Assembly (NCBI RefSeq): GCF_014132355.1
Contig: NZ_BLZO01000171.1
Span: forward strand, 1 to 64,000
Source of the DNA: Okeania sp. KiyG1
GTDB lineage: Bacteria; Cyanobacteriota; Cyanobacteriia; Cyanobacteriales; Microcoleaceae
Reading direction: 5' to 3'
Length of the DNA: 64,000 nucleotides
Shown here: piece after piece, positions 27,136 through 36,839 of the stretch
How the letters are laid out: every line of letters starts with the position of its first letter
How positions within the stretch are numbered: position 1 is the first letter of the stretch
Program-made: the position numbers and the translations under genes
Notes under the pieces: generated by a model
What the model was told of the DNA's origin: nothing
Seen by the model: the letters and a program-made list of their open reading frames with translations, nothing else
Databases searched by the model: none

Positions 27136-28299
27136 GGAAACTCCTTTGATGTTTTTTATTAGTTCAAACTACATAAGTTTTAGACTTGATTCAGTACAAT
27201 TTTTTATGAGCATTACCAATAGGAAATCAGGAATATAAATCAAGATTAAAATGCACCCAATTATTCTCAAAAATTCTTGATTTTATGAATTAACTAGATT
27301 TATTGATAACAAAATAAAAGTAAATATCAGATCATTTATAATGTAAGCATTTGTAAGCATTCAGCTAGCTCGCATTTCCGTTTGTCATGCTCCGCAAACA
27401 GCAATCAGATGCATGAAAATATTCAAACAATAACTGAGGTTAGGTTATGGGCAATTTAATTAATGAACTTTAATTCTCCTTGGTGGATAATTCCCTTCTA
27501 GTATGATAATGAGTTTATAACACATAGCTGATAACATAGTTACGACCATAGGAGGCTAGCTGATGGCTGACTGCTGAATGCTTACAAGCATTTCCGTTTG
27601 TCATGCGGCGCAAACAGCTATTAGCAGTCAGCTAGCCTCTTACAGAGGAACTGCGTTATCAGCTTTTGAACCTAATAACTTACTAAGGTTATCAGATAAC
27701 CTTTTTCTTTCGGTGCGGAATGCGGAAGCAAACATATTTCACTCCTTGGAGACTAATTCCTCCTTCAGTGCGATAATGATCTAATAACTTATAGCTGATA
27801 GCTGACCGCTGAATACTTACTTTATAATTACTTTTTTCCAGCTACTTATTATTTCCCTAAATACTACTTATACTCATAAAAAAAATTAATTTTTTATTGT
27901 ATTATTAATCATGTTAACATTTTTATTAAAATAAGAGTAATTCTTTATCAAAAATTTTCACAATAGTATAATTACGATTGTATGAATTTTTGTATTGAGA
28001 TAGATACAATGCTGTAAAAATCCTAAGCATTCAGCATTCAGCATTCAGTTATTAACTTATTAACTTATTAACTTATTATCTGAGAAGGAGAATTGAAAAT
28101 TATGTTGACGCAACATTTCGCACCGAAAGAAAAAGGTAACAAGCTAACCTTAGTAAGTTCTGTACCTTCATGCATCTGTTTGCGCAGCATAACAAATGGA
28201 AATGCGAGCTAGCTGTTTGCGCCGCATTCCGCAGAAAATGCTTACTAAAAATCTCAACTATGACTACTAAAAATCAGAATATTTAGGAGTATTAACCCA
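27136..28299. other. Intergenic with clustered short repeats
   Basis: Two related blocks (about 27355-27560 and 27575-27830) share GCATTTCCGTTTGTCATGC, GC(T/G)CGCAAACAGC, TGATAATGA-type and AGCTGATAGCTGA segments. A third block lies at 28130-28250 with AACAAATGGAAATGCGAGC in reverse. CATTCAG and TTAACTTA repeats lie at 28024-28078. No gene is supported. Confidence 0.55.
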
Positions 28300-29499
28300 T
28301 TGCATATTATCATCCAAGGTTGGCGTTTTTTACCCCATTCTTATGCGATCGTAAATCAATTCCAACTACTAGAAATGCTGAACCGAAAACATCTACAAAT
28401 TTATCATCAGGATATGCCTTACATTAGCAAAAGTTGGCAACCCGTCACAGGTTTATTTTCTCCTAATGCAGAAATAGCATTACGCAACATCCCTAAACCA
28501 TCTCCTCAAAAAACTGCTGATGCCACATTACGGATATATGCTCCTTTTAATCTCAGTTTCTCCACGAGCAAACGAACAGCAGTTTTTGCTTGTACTGAAT
28601 GGGGTATTGTGAGCAAATCTATTGTTAACGGAATGGGTGTAAAATCTTTTGCAGAAGCTCATGCTCAAGGAGATGCAATTATTATTACCCCCTCCCACTG
28701 GTCAAAAGACGGTTTTATTCGCAGTGGTGCTCAAGAAAGTCGTGTTGCTGTTGTCCCTCTTGGTGTCAACCCTGATATTTATCATCCTTTACCAACTTCT
28801 CAGAGAACTATCCTCCGCCAAAAATTGGGCATTCATAACTATTTTGTGTTTCTCAATATTGGGGTGATGTGCAATAGTAGTCAAGGAGTGGGACGCTTAC
28901 TCAAAGCATTTGCCACCATTGTTGAGCGTTATCCAGATACTAAACTTATCCTTAAAGGTAGGGATGCTATTTTTCCTTCTCAAGATTCTATTCTCAAGGC
29001 TAGCAAAGTTGCCCTCACTAATGAACAGATGGAAAAAGTGAAATCTAGAATTATCTATGTTGGTGAAACTCTTTCATTTTTTGAATTAGCTCAACTTTAT
29101 CAAGTTGCTGATGCTTATGTTTCTCCCTATTTAGCTGAAGGTTTTAATTTGCCAGTATTGGAAGCAACAGCTTGTGGTTTGCCTGTAATATGTACAAAAG
29201 GTGGCCCAACAGATGATTTTACTAACTCGGACTTTGCTTTAAAAATTGATAGTAAACTCCAAAATAATTATACAAAGGATGGAGATACCCTCTGGTGTGT
29301 AGTACCAGAACAAGAGCATTTGATTGAGTTAATGCAAACAGTTATTGAAAAATCTTTATTGTTAGACCATGCTCGTCAAACTGGACCGAAATGGGTACTT
29401 CAGCATTTTACTTGGAAGCAAGTGGTGGATCGATTATTAGATGTGCTTATTCCGTCTGTAAAATTTGGTAGACCGACTTTTGAGCCAATTATTCTTTAG
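28300..29499 (+). CDS. Glycosyltransferase (GT-B fold, group 1 family)
   Basis: The protein has 399 residues. The N-terminal half starts MHIIIQGWRFLPHSYAIVNQ. The C-terminal half has the donor-binding signature AYVSPYLAEGFNLPVLEATA with the EX7E pattern typical of GT4-like enzymes, and VAVVPLGVNPDIYHP before the second Rossmann fold. It probably transfers a sugar to a glycan or lipid in the cytoplasm. The best start is TTG at 28300, 10 nt after AGGAG; the next in-frame ATG would cut off the conserved IIIQGWRF strand. The pathway is not evident from neighbours. Confidence 0.88.
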   Translation: MHIIIQGWRFLPHSYAIVNQFQLLEMLNRKHLQIYHQDMPYISKSWQPVTGLFSPNAEIALRNIPKPSPQKTADATLRIYAPFNLSFSTSKRTAVFACTEWGIVSKSIVNGMGVKSFAEAHAQGDAIIITPSHWSKDGFIRSGAQESRVAVVPLGVNPDIYHPLPTSQRTILRQKLGIHNYFVFLNIGVMCNSSQGVGRLLKAFATIVERYPDTKLILKGRDAIFPSQDSILKASKVALTNEQMEKVKSRIIYVGETLSFFELAQLYQVADAYVSPYLAEGFNLPVLEATACGLPVICTKGGPTDDFTNSDFALKIDSKLQNNYTKDGDTLWCVVPEQEHLIELMQTVIEKSLLLDHARQTGPKWVLQHFTWKQVVDRLLDVLIPSVKFGRPTFEPIIL

Positions 29500-30425
29500 T
29501 ATTTACAATGGGCAATATTAATTTAGAGATTTTTGGTTAATTAGTCTAGTGCAGGATTGCGGAAATAACTGACCAGTTACAAAATTCTAAAAGCCTTACT
29601 AAGCAATACTTTTGACTTTTAACTTCCGCTACGCGGAACTAGACTTTCCATCATCGGTTAACCTTACCATTATAATAATTTATTTTAACCATTGGCAAGT
29701 TACTAAATCTACAATAAAATATCAGTATGTTCAGAAAGTAATAGATTGTCAATGATTACTTTGACTTACCAGTACAAACTTAAGCCCAACAAACAACAGG
29801 AAGCTGATATTAATCTTATGCTTGATGTCTGTAAAAGCGTGTATAACTATGGCTTAAGAGAGCGTAAAGACTGGTTAAATTCAAGAAAGTCACCAATTAA
29901 TAGTTGTTCAATTGTTTCTGAATATATTATCCCTGCTGATACTCCTTACCCTAATTACAATCATCAGGCTAAAAACCTAACAATAGCTAAGAAGACTAAT
30001 ACTAAATTAAAGTCAGTTAATGCTCAAGTTTTACAACAAACTTTAAAGACTTTAGAACGAGCATTTTCTGACATGAAATATCTTGGTAAAGGCTTCCCTA
30101 GATTTAAGAAAAAATTGAGAAGTTTTGTTTTTCCTGCAATGCTCAAGAATTGCTTAGGCAATAATAGAGTTAAACTACCTCAACTAGGTTGGATAAAAAT
30201 TAGACAAAGTAGACAATATCCAGATGGTTTTCAAGCTAAACAAGCTAGGATAGTCAAAAAAGCAACTGGTTATTATTTGATGATTATTTTTACTTCATCA
30301 GAGTCAGCTCCAGATAATCCAGTAGGTAAAAAGTCGTTAGGGATAGATGCAGGGATAGAAAGTTTTGTAGCTACTTCGACTGGAAAGTTAATCAAGTCTC
30401 CTAAGTTTTTATTGAGTCAACTACG

Positions 30426-30453
30426 GTAGGGGCGAATGGCCATTCGCCCCTAC
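30426..30453. repeat. 28-bp perfect palindrome inside tnpB
   Basis: GTAGGGGCGAATGG and CCATTCGCCCCTAC form a perfect palindrome. It is at the same position as in the second F4 copy (36189-36216). Confidence 0.85.
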
Positions 30454-30872
30454 AATTGCTGCAAAGAAGACTTAAGAAAAAAAACAAGGGGTCAAATAAT
30501 TGGTTAAAACTTCAGAGGAAAATAGCTAGACTACATGAAAAAATAGCTAATACTAGACGTGATTGGCACTTCAAATTAGCTCATCAACTTTGCGATTTAA
30601 CAGACAATATTTTTGTTGAAGATATTAACTTTAAATCTTGGTCTAGAGGTCTTGTCAGAAAGCATTCTTTAGATTCTGGCATAGGTCAATTTATCAATGA
30701 AATACTGCCTTATATCTGCTGGATCCGAGGCAAGTATTATGCCAAAGTTGATAAGAATTATACCTCTCAAGAATGTCCTAAATGTGGGCATAGAAACAAG
30801 AAAAAACTCTCACAGAGAAATCACAATTGCAGCAACTGCGGATATCAAATAAATCGTGATATAGTTGCTGCA

Positions 30873-30915
30873 CCCACCCCTACCCTCCCGGGAGGGGAGC
30901 AAGAGGGGTGGGTGA
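30873..30915. repeat. Family D GC-rich palindrome, in frame in tnpB
   Basis: CACCCACCCCTACCCTCCC and GGGAGGGGAGCAAGAGGGG plus TGGGTG. It is translated as PTPTLPGGEQEGWV without a stop. Confidence 0.7.
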
Positions 30916-31174
30916 GGTTTAATAGCCGTGGGGCACGCGGTTAAAGAAAAGCGCACCGCCTGCGCTGAGGTTCCCGAGCGCGTAAAGACGGAGCAAGAGA
31001 GCTTGTGGAGATGGTCTGACGGGGGTACAACTCAACTTGTTTGATTTGTTACCAAGCTTACGAATCTGTTAAACAAGAATCCCCGGTTATAATCGAGCGA
31101 TTTAACGGCGGGAGTGTCAAAATAATTGTACTTCTGGTCAACAATAAACATTAAAGTAATTTAACAGGACAATT

Positions 31175-32311
31175 ATGCAATCAACAACAACTCAATCAAA
31201 TACCTCAAATATGGATATGCCAAAAAGTGGTTTACCAGTAACAATAATTACAGGTTTTCTTGGTAGTGGTAAAACTACTTTACTGAACCATATATTGCAA
31301 AATCAACAGGGTGTAAAAACTGCGGTTTTAGTAAATGAATTTGGAGAAATTGGTATTGATCATGAATTAATTGTTTCTCCCGATGGAGATGACACAATGG
31401 TCGAACTTAGTAATGGTTGTGTTTGCTGCACTATTAATGAAGATTTAGTTAATGCTGTTCATCAAGTTTTAGACAGACCAGACAAAATTGATTATATAGT
31501 TGTAGAAACGACTGGTGTAGCTGACCCATTACCAGTAGCTTTAACTTTTTTAGGTACTGAATTACGAGATATGACTCGCCTAGATTCAATTATTACTTTG
31601 GTCGATGCTGCTAACTACAGTCTTGATTTGTTTGACAGTCAGGCAGCACATAGTCAAATTTTTTATAGCGATATTATTTTGTTAAATAAAACTGACCTAG
31701 TTGAGCAGAAAAATTTAGACTTATTAGAAGTGAAGATTAGAGATGTTAAAAAAGATGCGAGAATTATGAGGACTAGCCAATCACAAGTGGCTTTGCCGTT
31801 GATTCTCAGTGTGGGTTTGTTTGAGTCGGAGAAGTATTTTGAAATAAAAGAAGAAGCTCATAGCCATGACCACGACCATGACCATGACCATGACCATGAA
31901 CATCATCATCACGGCCATGACCATGACCATGACCATGAACATCACGACCATGACCATGACCATGACCATGAACATCACGGCCATGACCATGACCATGAAC
32001 ATCATCATCATTCCAACCACTTAGAAAATGATGGTTTTACTTCTATTTCTTTTCAAACCGATAAGCCTCTTTCTCTTAAAAAATTCCAAGATTTTTTGGA
32101 TAATAAATTGCCTGCAAATATTTTCCGAGCAAAGGGAATTTTGTGGTTTGAAGAAAGCCCTCTACGACATATTTTTCATTTGAGTGGTAAGCGGTTTACT
32201 ATTAATGATGATGAGTGGAAAGGTTCTCCAAAAAATCAGTTAGTTTTGATTGGTCAAAATTTAGACCACGATCAGTTGCGATCGCAATTAGAAAACTGTG
32301 TTATTTCTTAA
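31175..32311 (+). CDS. CobW/COG0523-family GTPase with a His-rich metal-binding insert
   Basis: The protein has 378 residues. Walker A is GFLGSGKTT (27-35), the metal motif is GCVCC (81-85), the Walker B-like region is VVETTGVADP, and the guanine motif is NKTD (171-174). Residues 229-279 are almost only His, Asp and Glu with a few Gly, in HDHDHDHEHHHHGHDH-like units. The C-terminal CobW_C domain follows (FRAKGILWFEESP). Family members are zinc or cobalt metallochaperones using GTP. The His-rich loop suggests metal storage or sensing, most likely zinc. A tnpB right end lies 55 nt upstream of the start. No Zur-type operator was recognised. Confidence 0.93.
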   Translation: MQSTTTQSNTSNMDMPKSGLPVTIITGFLGSGKTTLLNHILQNQQGVKTAVLVNEFGEIGIDHELIVSPDGDDTMVELSNGCVCCTINEDLVNAVHQVLDRPDKIDYIVVETTGVADPLPVALTFLGTELRDMTRLDSIITLVDAANYSLDLFDSQAAHSQIFYSDIILLNKTDLVEQKNLDLLEVKIRDVKKDARIMRTSQSQVALPLILSVGLFESEKYFEIKEEAHSHDHDHDHDHDHEHHHHGHDHDHDHEHHDHDHDHDHEHHGHDHDHEHHHHSNHLENDGFTSISFQTDKPLSLKKFQDFLDNKLPANIFRAKGILWFEESPLRHIFHLSGKRFTINDDEWKGSPKNQLVLIGQNLDHDQLRSQLENCVIS

Positions 32312-33430
32312 AAAGTCATTCAGAAGGAAGAAGAAAGAAGGAAGAAGGAAGAAGGTAATAAATTTGACTTTAAATTCCTACAAGCCAAAAATACTTTCTC
32401 TCTTCTTTTTCTAGGGTAGGAAGTGCTGCACATTGATTTTGCCTAGGAAAATAGACATCTCCAAAAATACCAAATAAAATCAATTATTATCCATAAATTA
32501 TCAATTATTTCTCTCTGTTACCCGTTCCCTCTTCCCTTTTTTGGAGGAAATGTCTAATTATTATAGTGAGATGAAAAGCAAAAGTTAAAAATTTAGGAAT
32601 GAGGAAATAATTTAATGTTTAATAATGAGCAAATTTCTTGGTTTCCTAAATCTAACTGAATAATACCCAATTCACGCATTTTTGCTACATCTTCTTGAGA
32701 GCAGGGAGTAGGGAGTAGGGAGTAGGAAAACAACGAATAAGATATCTTGACTTTATAGAAATAATGCCTAAAAACATTACTGAATCTGACTTATTAGTTA
32801 TTTAATTTAAGAAGAAAGAAGAAAGAAGGAAAGACCGAACAACTGAATCGACGGGGATAGTAAACAACCTACTACTTCCTGTTTTATAACCCCAACAAGC
32901 TTGTCAACACCCTGTAGACGGCGGGGTATTAAACCCAAAATCAAAAGATTATGAAATCGGTAATTATTAATTATTAGTTGTTGAATCCCTACTCCCCTCT
33001 ACCGAAGATAATTTCAGTTATCAGTTATCAGTTATACCAATTCCTAAAAGTAACGCTATACTTGGGTAAAACTTCAGTTATTAATTAATCAAAACAGGTA
33101 AAATCACCTTTTTGCTAAAAATAGCCCAGTTAATGTTAATTATTCTTACTTTTTACTTCTCCCCTACTCCCCACTCCCCTACTCCCCTGCTCAACAAAAT
33201 GTAGAAAAGTTTTTGAGAAATGGTATTAGCATCCTCTGGAGGAACTGCGGACTTCAGTACCTCTGCAATAAGGAGGCAATAAAATACGGAATTATCTTTT
33301 TTTATCACCTTAAAAGGGGAGGCTTTAGACCACAATTTTTCGATAAATTATACTAATTTAGATTTATTATTGCTCCCTAGTTTCTTCTTTGCCAGAAGAA
33401 AAATTATTTTTAACTTTTAACTTTTTTGTT
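32312..33430. other. Intergenic, microsatellites and fragments
   Basis: It contains GAAGAAG heptamers (32325-32360 and about 32810-32835), GAGTAGG repeats (about 32702-32728), TTATCAG repeats (about 33012-33035), a CCCCTACTCCC-rich stretch near 33160-33190 and a family A or C-like AAAAGGGGAGGCTTTAGACC at 33312-33331. No gene is supported. Confidence 0.5.
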
Positions 33431-33901
33431 ATGCGAATTATTATCCAAAGAGTGAATTTTTCTCAAGTAAAAGTAAATGGAGAAATTGTCGGTAAAATTG
33501 GCAAAGGATTAAATTTACTTGTAGGTATTGCGACTACTGATACTGAAGTAGAAATAGATTGGATGGTGCGTAAATGTTTAGAGATTCGTTTATTTCCTGA
33601 CCCAGATAGTAATAATAATCGTTGGGAAAAATCAGTCAAAGATATTAATGGTGAATTGTTAATAATTAGTCAATTTACTCTTTATGGAGACTGTCGCAAA
33701 GGTCGCCGTCCATCTTTTGATAATGCAGCATCTCCTGAAGTTGCTAAACAACTTTACCAGTTATTTTTAGACCGATTAAAATTGAGTTCCTTAAAGGTAG
33801 AAACTGGTATATTTGGAGCAATGATGGAAGTTGAAATTGATAATGACGGTCCGGTAACTCTCTTGTTAGAAAGAGAATCTACTTCAACAATTAATAATTA
33901 A
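33431..33901 (+). CDS. dtd: D-aminoacyl-tRNA deacylase
   Basis: The protein has 156 residues. It removes D-amino acids (and mis-attached Gly) from tRNA in the cytoplasm. The family motif SQFTLYGD is in the middle, with RRPSFDNAA after it and the cross-subunit [10 protein letters not shown] near the C-terminus. The N-terminus [18 protein letters not shown] is typical. I chose the ATG at 33431; the longer frame upstream lacks conservation. The last residues STINN and the stop are encoded by a TTAATAA heptamer repeat, so the natural C-terminus was probably replaced or trimmed at this point. Confidence 0.95.
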   Translation: MRIIIQRVNFSQVKVNGEIVGKIGKGLNLLVGIATTDTEVEIDWMVRKCLEIRLFPDPDSNNNRWEKSVKDINGELLIISQFTLYGDCRKGRRPSFDNAASPEVAKQLYQLFLDRLKLSSLKVETGIFGAMMEVEIDNDGPVTLLLERESTSTINN

Positions 33902-33918
33902 TAATTAATAATTAATAA

Positions 33919-34162
33919 TTAGGGTTCGCGCTCATAAAGTCTTTTTGTTAGGTTAGGGAGTAGGCAGTAGTTAAGAGTTAGAATTCAGGGGAGTTGTAGA
34001 AGAGGTAGTCATTCATCATTGCCCCTTAGTTTTTCTCTCATAATTACCCCACGCATCCTCACTTTTTCTGCTCCATCAACTGAAAAGCTGGTACTTTTTC
34101 AGTACCTAAAATTCTTCAAACCAATATCAGTTAATGCTTTGATATTTAATCAGCAAACCCTA
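33919..34162 (+). mobile_element. Family B MITE-like repeat after dtd
   Basis: It runs from TTAGGGTTCGCGCTCATAAAG to ATCAGCAAACCCTA (the left end can be read as TTAGGGTTCGCG). The interior ATTACCCCACGCATCCTCAC and CCAATATCAGTTAATGCTTT blocks match the family loosely. Confidence 0.65.
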
Positions 34163-34510
34163 TTTAATGAAATATCTATGAATAAAGCTATTTTTTCCAC
34201 CACAAAAATATTTCTATACTTAATTCTCTATTCTCTGTTGCCTATTTACTTTTTCTCAAAAGGATTTTCATAACTTAAATGTAAACTCTATATAAATGCG
34301 ATTAATAAAATTTCGGGTTGACGAACCAAGATAGGGGTATTTCCACACCATTTTTTTTCAATGGTCGAGACAAAATTAATGTTATAGTACTATAAGTAAT
34401 GGATTTACCTAACAAACAGGTGTCATGTTAATATCACAATTGTTAAATTAGGGTATTTCTAAACTTAAAAATTTAGTTAATATAATTTCAGATTTTAAAT
34501 AAGGAAAGCT
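34163..34510. other. Intergenic upstream of the DUF1825 gene
   Basis: A 31-codon hydrophobic frame (34178-34273) has no recognisable family and no clear ribosome-binding site, so it is not called. The rest is AT-rich. Confidence 0.4.
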
Positions 34511-34833
34511 ATGGGATTTTTGATTCAGAAGTAGTTCAACAGGAAGCTAAACAATTATTTGAGGATTATCAATCCTTAATTAAGGTAGGAAGTGACTATG
34601 GTAAGTTCGACCGAGAAGGTAAAAAGATTTATATTGAAAAGATGGAATCTATTATGGAGCGCTACCGCATTTTTATGAAGCGTTTTGAATTATCAGAAGA
34701 TTTCATGGCTCAAATGACTATGGAACAACTTAAAACTCAGTTAAATCAATTTGGCATTAGTCCTCAACAAATGTTCGATCAAATGCACACTACTTTAGAA
34801 AGAATGAAGTCGGAATTAGAAAAACAGTCTTAA
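34511..34833 (+). pseudogene. DUF1825-family protein gene with a one-base frameshift at codon 4
   Basis: After AAGGA and ATG GGA TTT the frame should continue F-D-S-E-V-V-Q-Q-E-A-K-Q-L-F-E-D-Y, but a run of five T rather than six shifts it to a stop at the eighth codon. In the corrected frame the protein is continuous to 34833: YQSLIKVGSDYGKFDREGKK, MERYRIFMKRFELSEDFMAQ, TQLNQFGISPQQMFDQM. This is a small helical protein conserved across cyanobacteria with unknown function. Either a real null mutation, slippage during expression, or a sequencing error in a homopolymer could explain it. Confidence 0.85.
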
Positions 34834-35017
34834 TTGAATCACTAAAAATAACTATTTAATATTTTAAGCAAATTATTTTAAACAGTTTAGGAAAAACTAT
34901 TTACTTTTTGAAACTATAGGAATAAACGGTTTTCTTTCCTTGGCTGAATGGCCGTATGATTTTAAGCGATGGGGATTCACTTTCAATCTATCTGAAAATG
35001 TTGCAATTTATCTACCG
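34834..35017. other. Intergenic, AT-rich
   Basis: No gene or clear repeat was identified between the DUF1825 gene and the small divergent gene at 35018. Confidence 0.4.
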
Positions 35018-35203
35018 TTATAATCTTCGATTTAGCGGGATATGAATTGCAGCTATAAAATTAATTGAGCGGTAGTGAATTCCTATTTTAGGTTGCTTTG
35101 GCAGGTTTTTACAATAGCCTTGAATTATTTCCGACATTGATACTTGCATTACTCTTGCATAATATTTTAGTCTAGACTTTCCATCATCCGTTAATCTTAA
35201 CAT
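35018..35203 (-). CDS. Small ribbon-helix-helix-like protein divergent from F4 tnpB
   Basis: The product has 61 residues. The N-terminal part MLRLTDDGKSRLKYYARVMQ, then SMSEIIQGYCKNLPKQPK, looks like a strand followed by two helices, as in ribbon-helix-helix DNA-binding proteins. The last 20 residues do not fit and may result from a 3' disruption. The first ten codons (MVRLTDDGKS) also occur upstream of the other F4 element at 29642-29672, where the gene is cut short. It therefore travels with, or lies next to, this tnpB lineage. The function is inferred only from the shape of the sequence. Confidence 0.45.
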   Translation of the reverse strand: MLRLTDDGKSRLKYYARVMQVSMSEIIQGYCKNLPKQPKIGIHYRSINFIAAIHIPLNRRL

Positions 35204-35284
35204 TAAATTATTTCTTCTAAGCCATTGGCAAATTACTAAAGCTACAATAAAATATCAGTATGTTCAGAAAGTAATAGATTGTCA

Positions 35285-36839
35285 ATGATTACTTTGACTT
35301 ACCAGTACAAACCTTTTGCCCAATAAGCAACAGGAAGCTGATCTTAATCTTATGCTTGATGTCTTTCAATAATTGATAATTGATAATTGATAATTGATAA
35401 TTACCTCTCCCTAAAAGGAAGAGGATTGAATAAAAGGAAAAATTTATTCTCTTGGTCGATTGGATATGGCGCAGGTTTCCTCGCCATCCCTCGACCGCTT
35501 TTTTCCCCTTGAAAGGGGAGGCTTTAAACCTGAATTATTGAATTATTGAATTATTGAATTATTAATTATTCGGTAAAAGTGTGTACAATTATGCTTTGAG
35601 AGAGCGTAAAGATTGGTTACGTTCAAGGAAATCACCAATTAATAGTTGTTCAATTGTTTCTGAATATATTATTCCTGCTGATGCAGCTTATACTAATTAC
35701 AATCATCAAGCAAAAAACCTCACAATAGCTAAAAAAACTCATCCTAGATTAAAGTCAGTTTCGGCTAAGAGCCGACATGAAAATGCTCAAGTTTTACAAC
35801 AAACTTTAAAGACTTTGGATAGAGCTTTTTCTGATATGAAATCTCTTGGTAAAGGTTTTCCGAGATTTAAGAAAAAATTGAGAAGTTTTGTCTTTTCTGC
35901 AATGCTCAAGAATTGCTTATAAAATAATAGAGTTAAACTACCTAAACTAGGTTGGATAAAAATTAGACAAAGTAGACAATATTCAGATGTTTTTCAAGCT
36001 AAACAAGCTAGGATAGTCAAAAAAGCAACTGGTTATTATTTGATGATTACTTTTACTTCATCAGAGTCAGCTCCGGATAATCCAGTAGGTAAAAAGTCAT
36101 TAGGAATAGATGCAGGGATAGAAAGCTTTGTAGCCACTTCAACTGGAAAATTAATCAAGTCTCCTAAGTTTTTATTGAGTCAACTACGGTAGGGGCGAAT
36201 GGCCATTCGCCCCTACAATTGCTGCAAAGAAGACTTAAGAAAAAAAAGAAGGGGTCAAATAATTGGTTAAAACTTCGTATGGAAAATAGCTATACTACAT
36301 GAAAAAATAGCTAATACTAGACATGATTGGCATTTCAAACTAGCTCATCAACTTTGTGATTTAACAGACAATATTTTTGTTGAAGATATTAACTTTAAAT
36401 CTTGGTAAGCGAGGTATTGTCAGAAAACAATCTAATGACAGTGGTATCGGTCAATTTATTAATGAAATACTTCCTTATATCTGCTGGAGCCGAGGCAAGT
36501 ATTATGCCAAAGTTGATAAGAATTATACCTCTCAAGAATGTCCTAAATGTGGGCATAGAAACAAGAAAAAACTCTCACAGAGAAATCACAATTGCAGCAA
36601 CTGCGGATATCAAATAAATCGTGATGTAGCTGCTGCACCCAACCCCATCCCCTCCCGGGAGGCGAGCAAGAGGGGTGGGTGAGGTTTAATAGCCGTGGGG
36701 CACGCGGTTTAAAGAGAAAGCTTGTGGAGATGGTCTGGCGGGGGTACAACTCAACTTGTTTGATTTGTTACCAAGCTTACGAATCTGAGAAACAAGAATC
36801 CCCCCTTATAATCGAGCGATTTAACGGCGGGAGTGTCAA
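35285..36839 (+). pseudogene. TnpB element of the F4 lineage, copy 2, with family A insertion
   Basis: It is collinear with copy 1 at 29752-31120. It has a family A repeat at 35365-35572 after codon ~25, a stop within the KNCL segment (about 35920), the same 28-bp palindrome at 36189-36216, a frameshift near LKLRMENS (about 36275), and the same family D palindrome at 36637-36679. RuvC-I (SLGIDAGIESF), RuvC-II (FVEDINF) and the zinc ribbon are recognisable. The right end finishes GGCGGGAGTGTCAA at 36839 and touches the 3' end of the penicillin-binding protein gene. Confidence 0.85.
35365..35572 (+). mobile_element. Family A repeat inserted in tnpB (filled site)
   Basis: Copy 1 reads GATGTCT|GTAAAAGCGTGTA at 29824-29843. 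Here GATGTCT is followed by 208 bp of family A and then GTAAAAGTGTGTAC. The ends are TTCAATAATTGATAATTG and AATTATTAATTATTCG. No target duplication is visible. This gives exact boundaries for the family. Confidence 0.9.

Larger units (their letters stand above)
29752..31120 (+). pseudogene. TnpB element of the F4 lineage, copy 1
   Basis: The frame starts MITLTYQYKLKPNKQQEADI (ATG 29752). RuvC-I is SLGIDAGIESFVATSTG. A palindrome at 30426-30453 then brings a stop codon. The frame resumes at 30456 with LKKKNKGSNNWLKLQRKIA, RuvC-II NIFVEDINFKSWSRG, zinc ribbon CPKCGHRNKK...CSNCGY and RuvC-III NRDIVAA. After that a family D palindrome replaces the usual C-terminus. The right end at 31090-31120 finishes GGCGGGAGTGTCAA; the flank AATAATTGTACTTC would be the current guide. 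A 48-nt GC-rich insertion at about 30952-31000 is absent from copy 2. Confidence 0.85.

Noticed and set aside
31781-32020. Met/Val-rich minus-strand frame
   Set aside because: It is the antisense of the His/Asp repeat of the CobW gene.
34178-34273. 31-codon hydrophobic frame MNKAIFSTTKIFLYLILYSL
   Set aside because: No ribosome-binding site or family; AT-rich DNA easily gives such frames.
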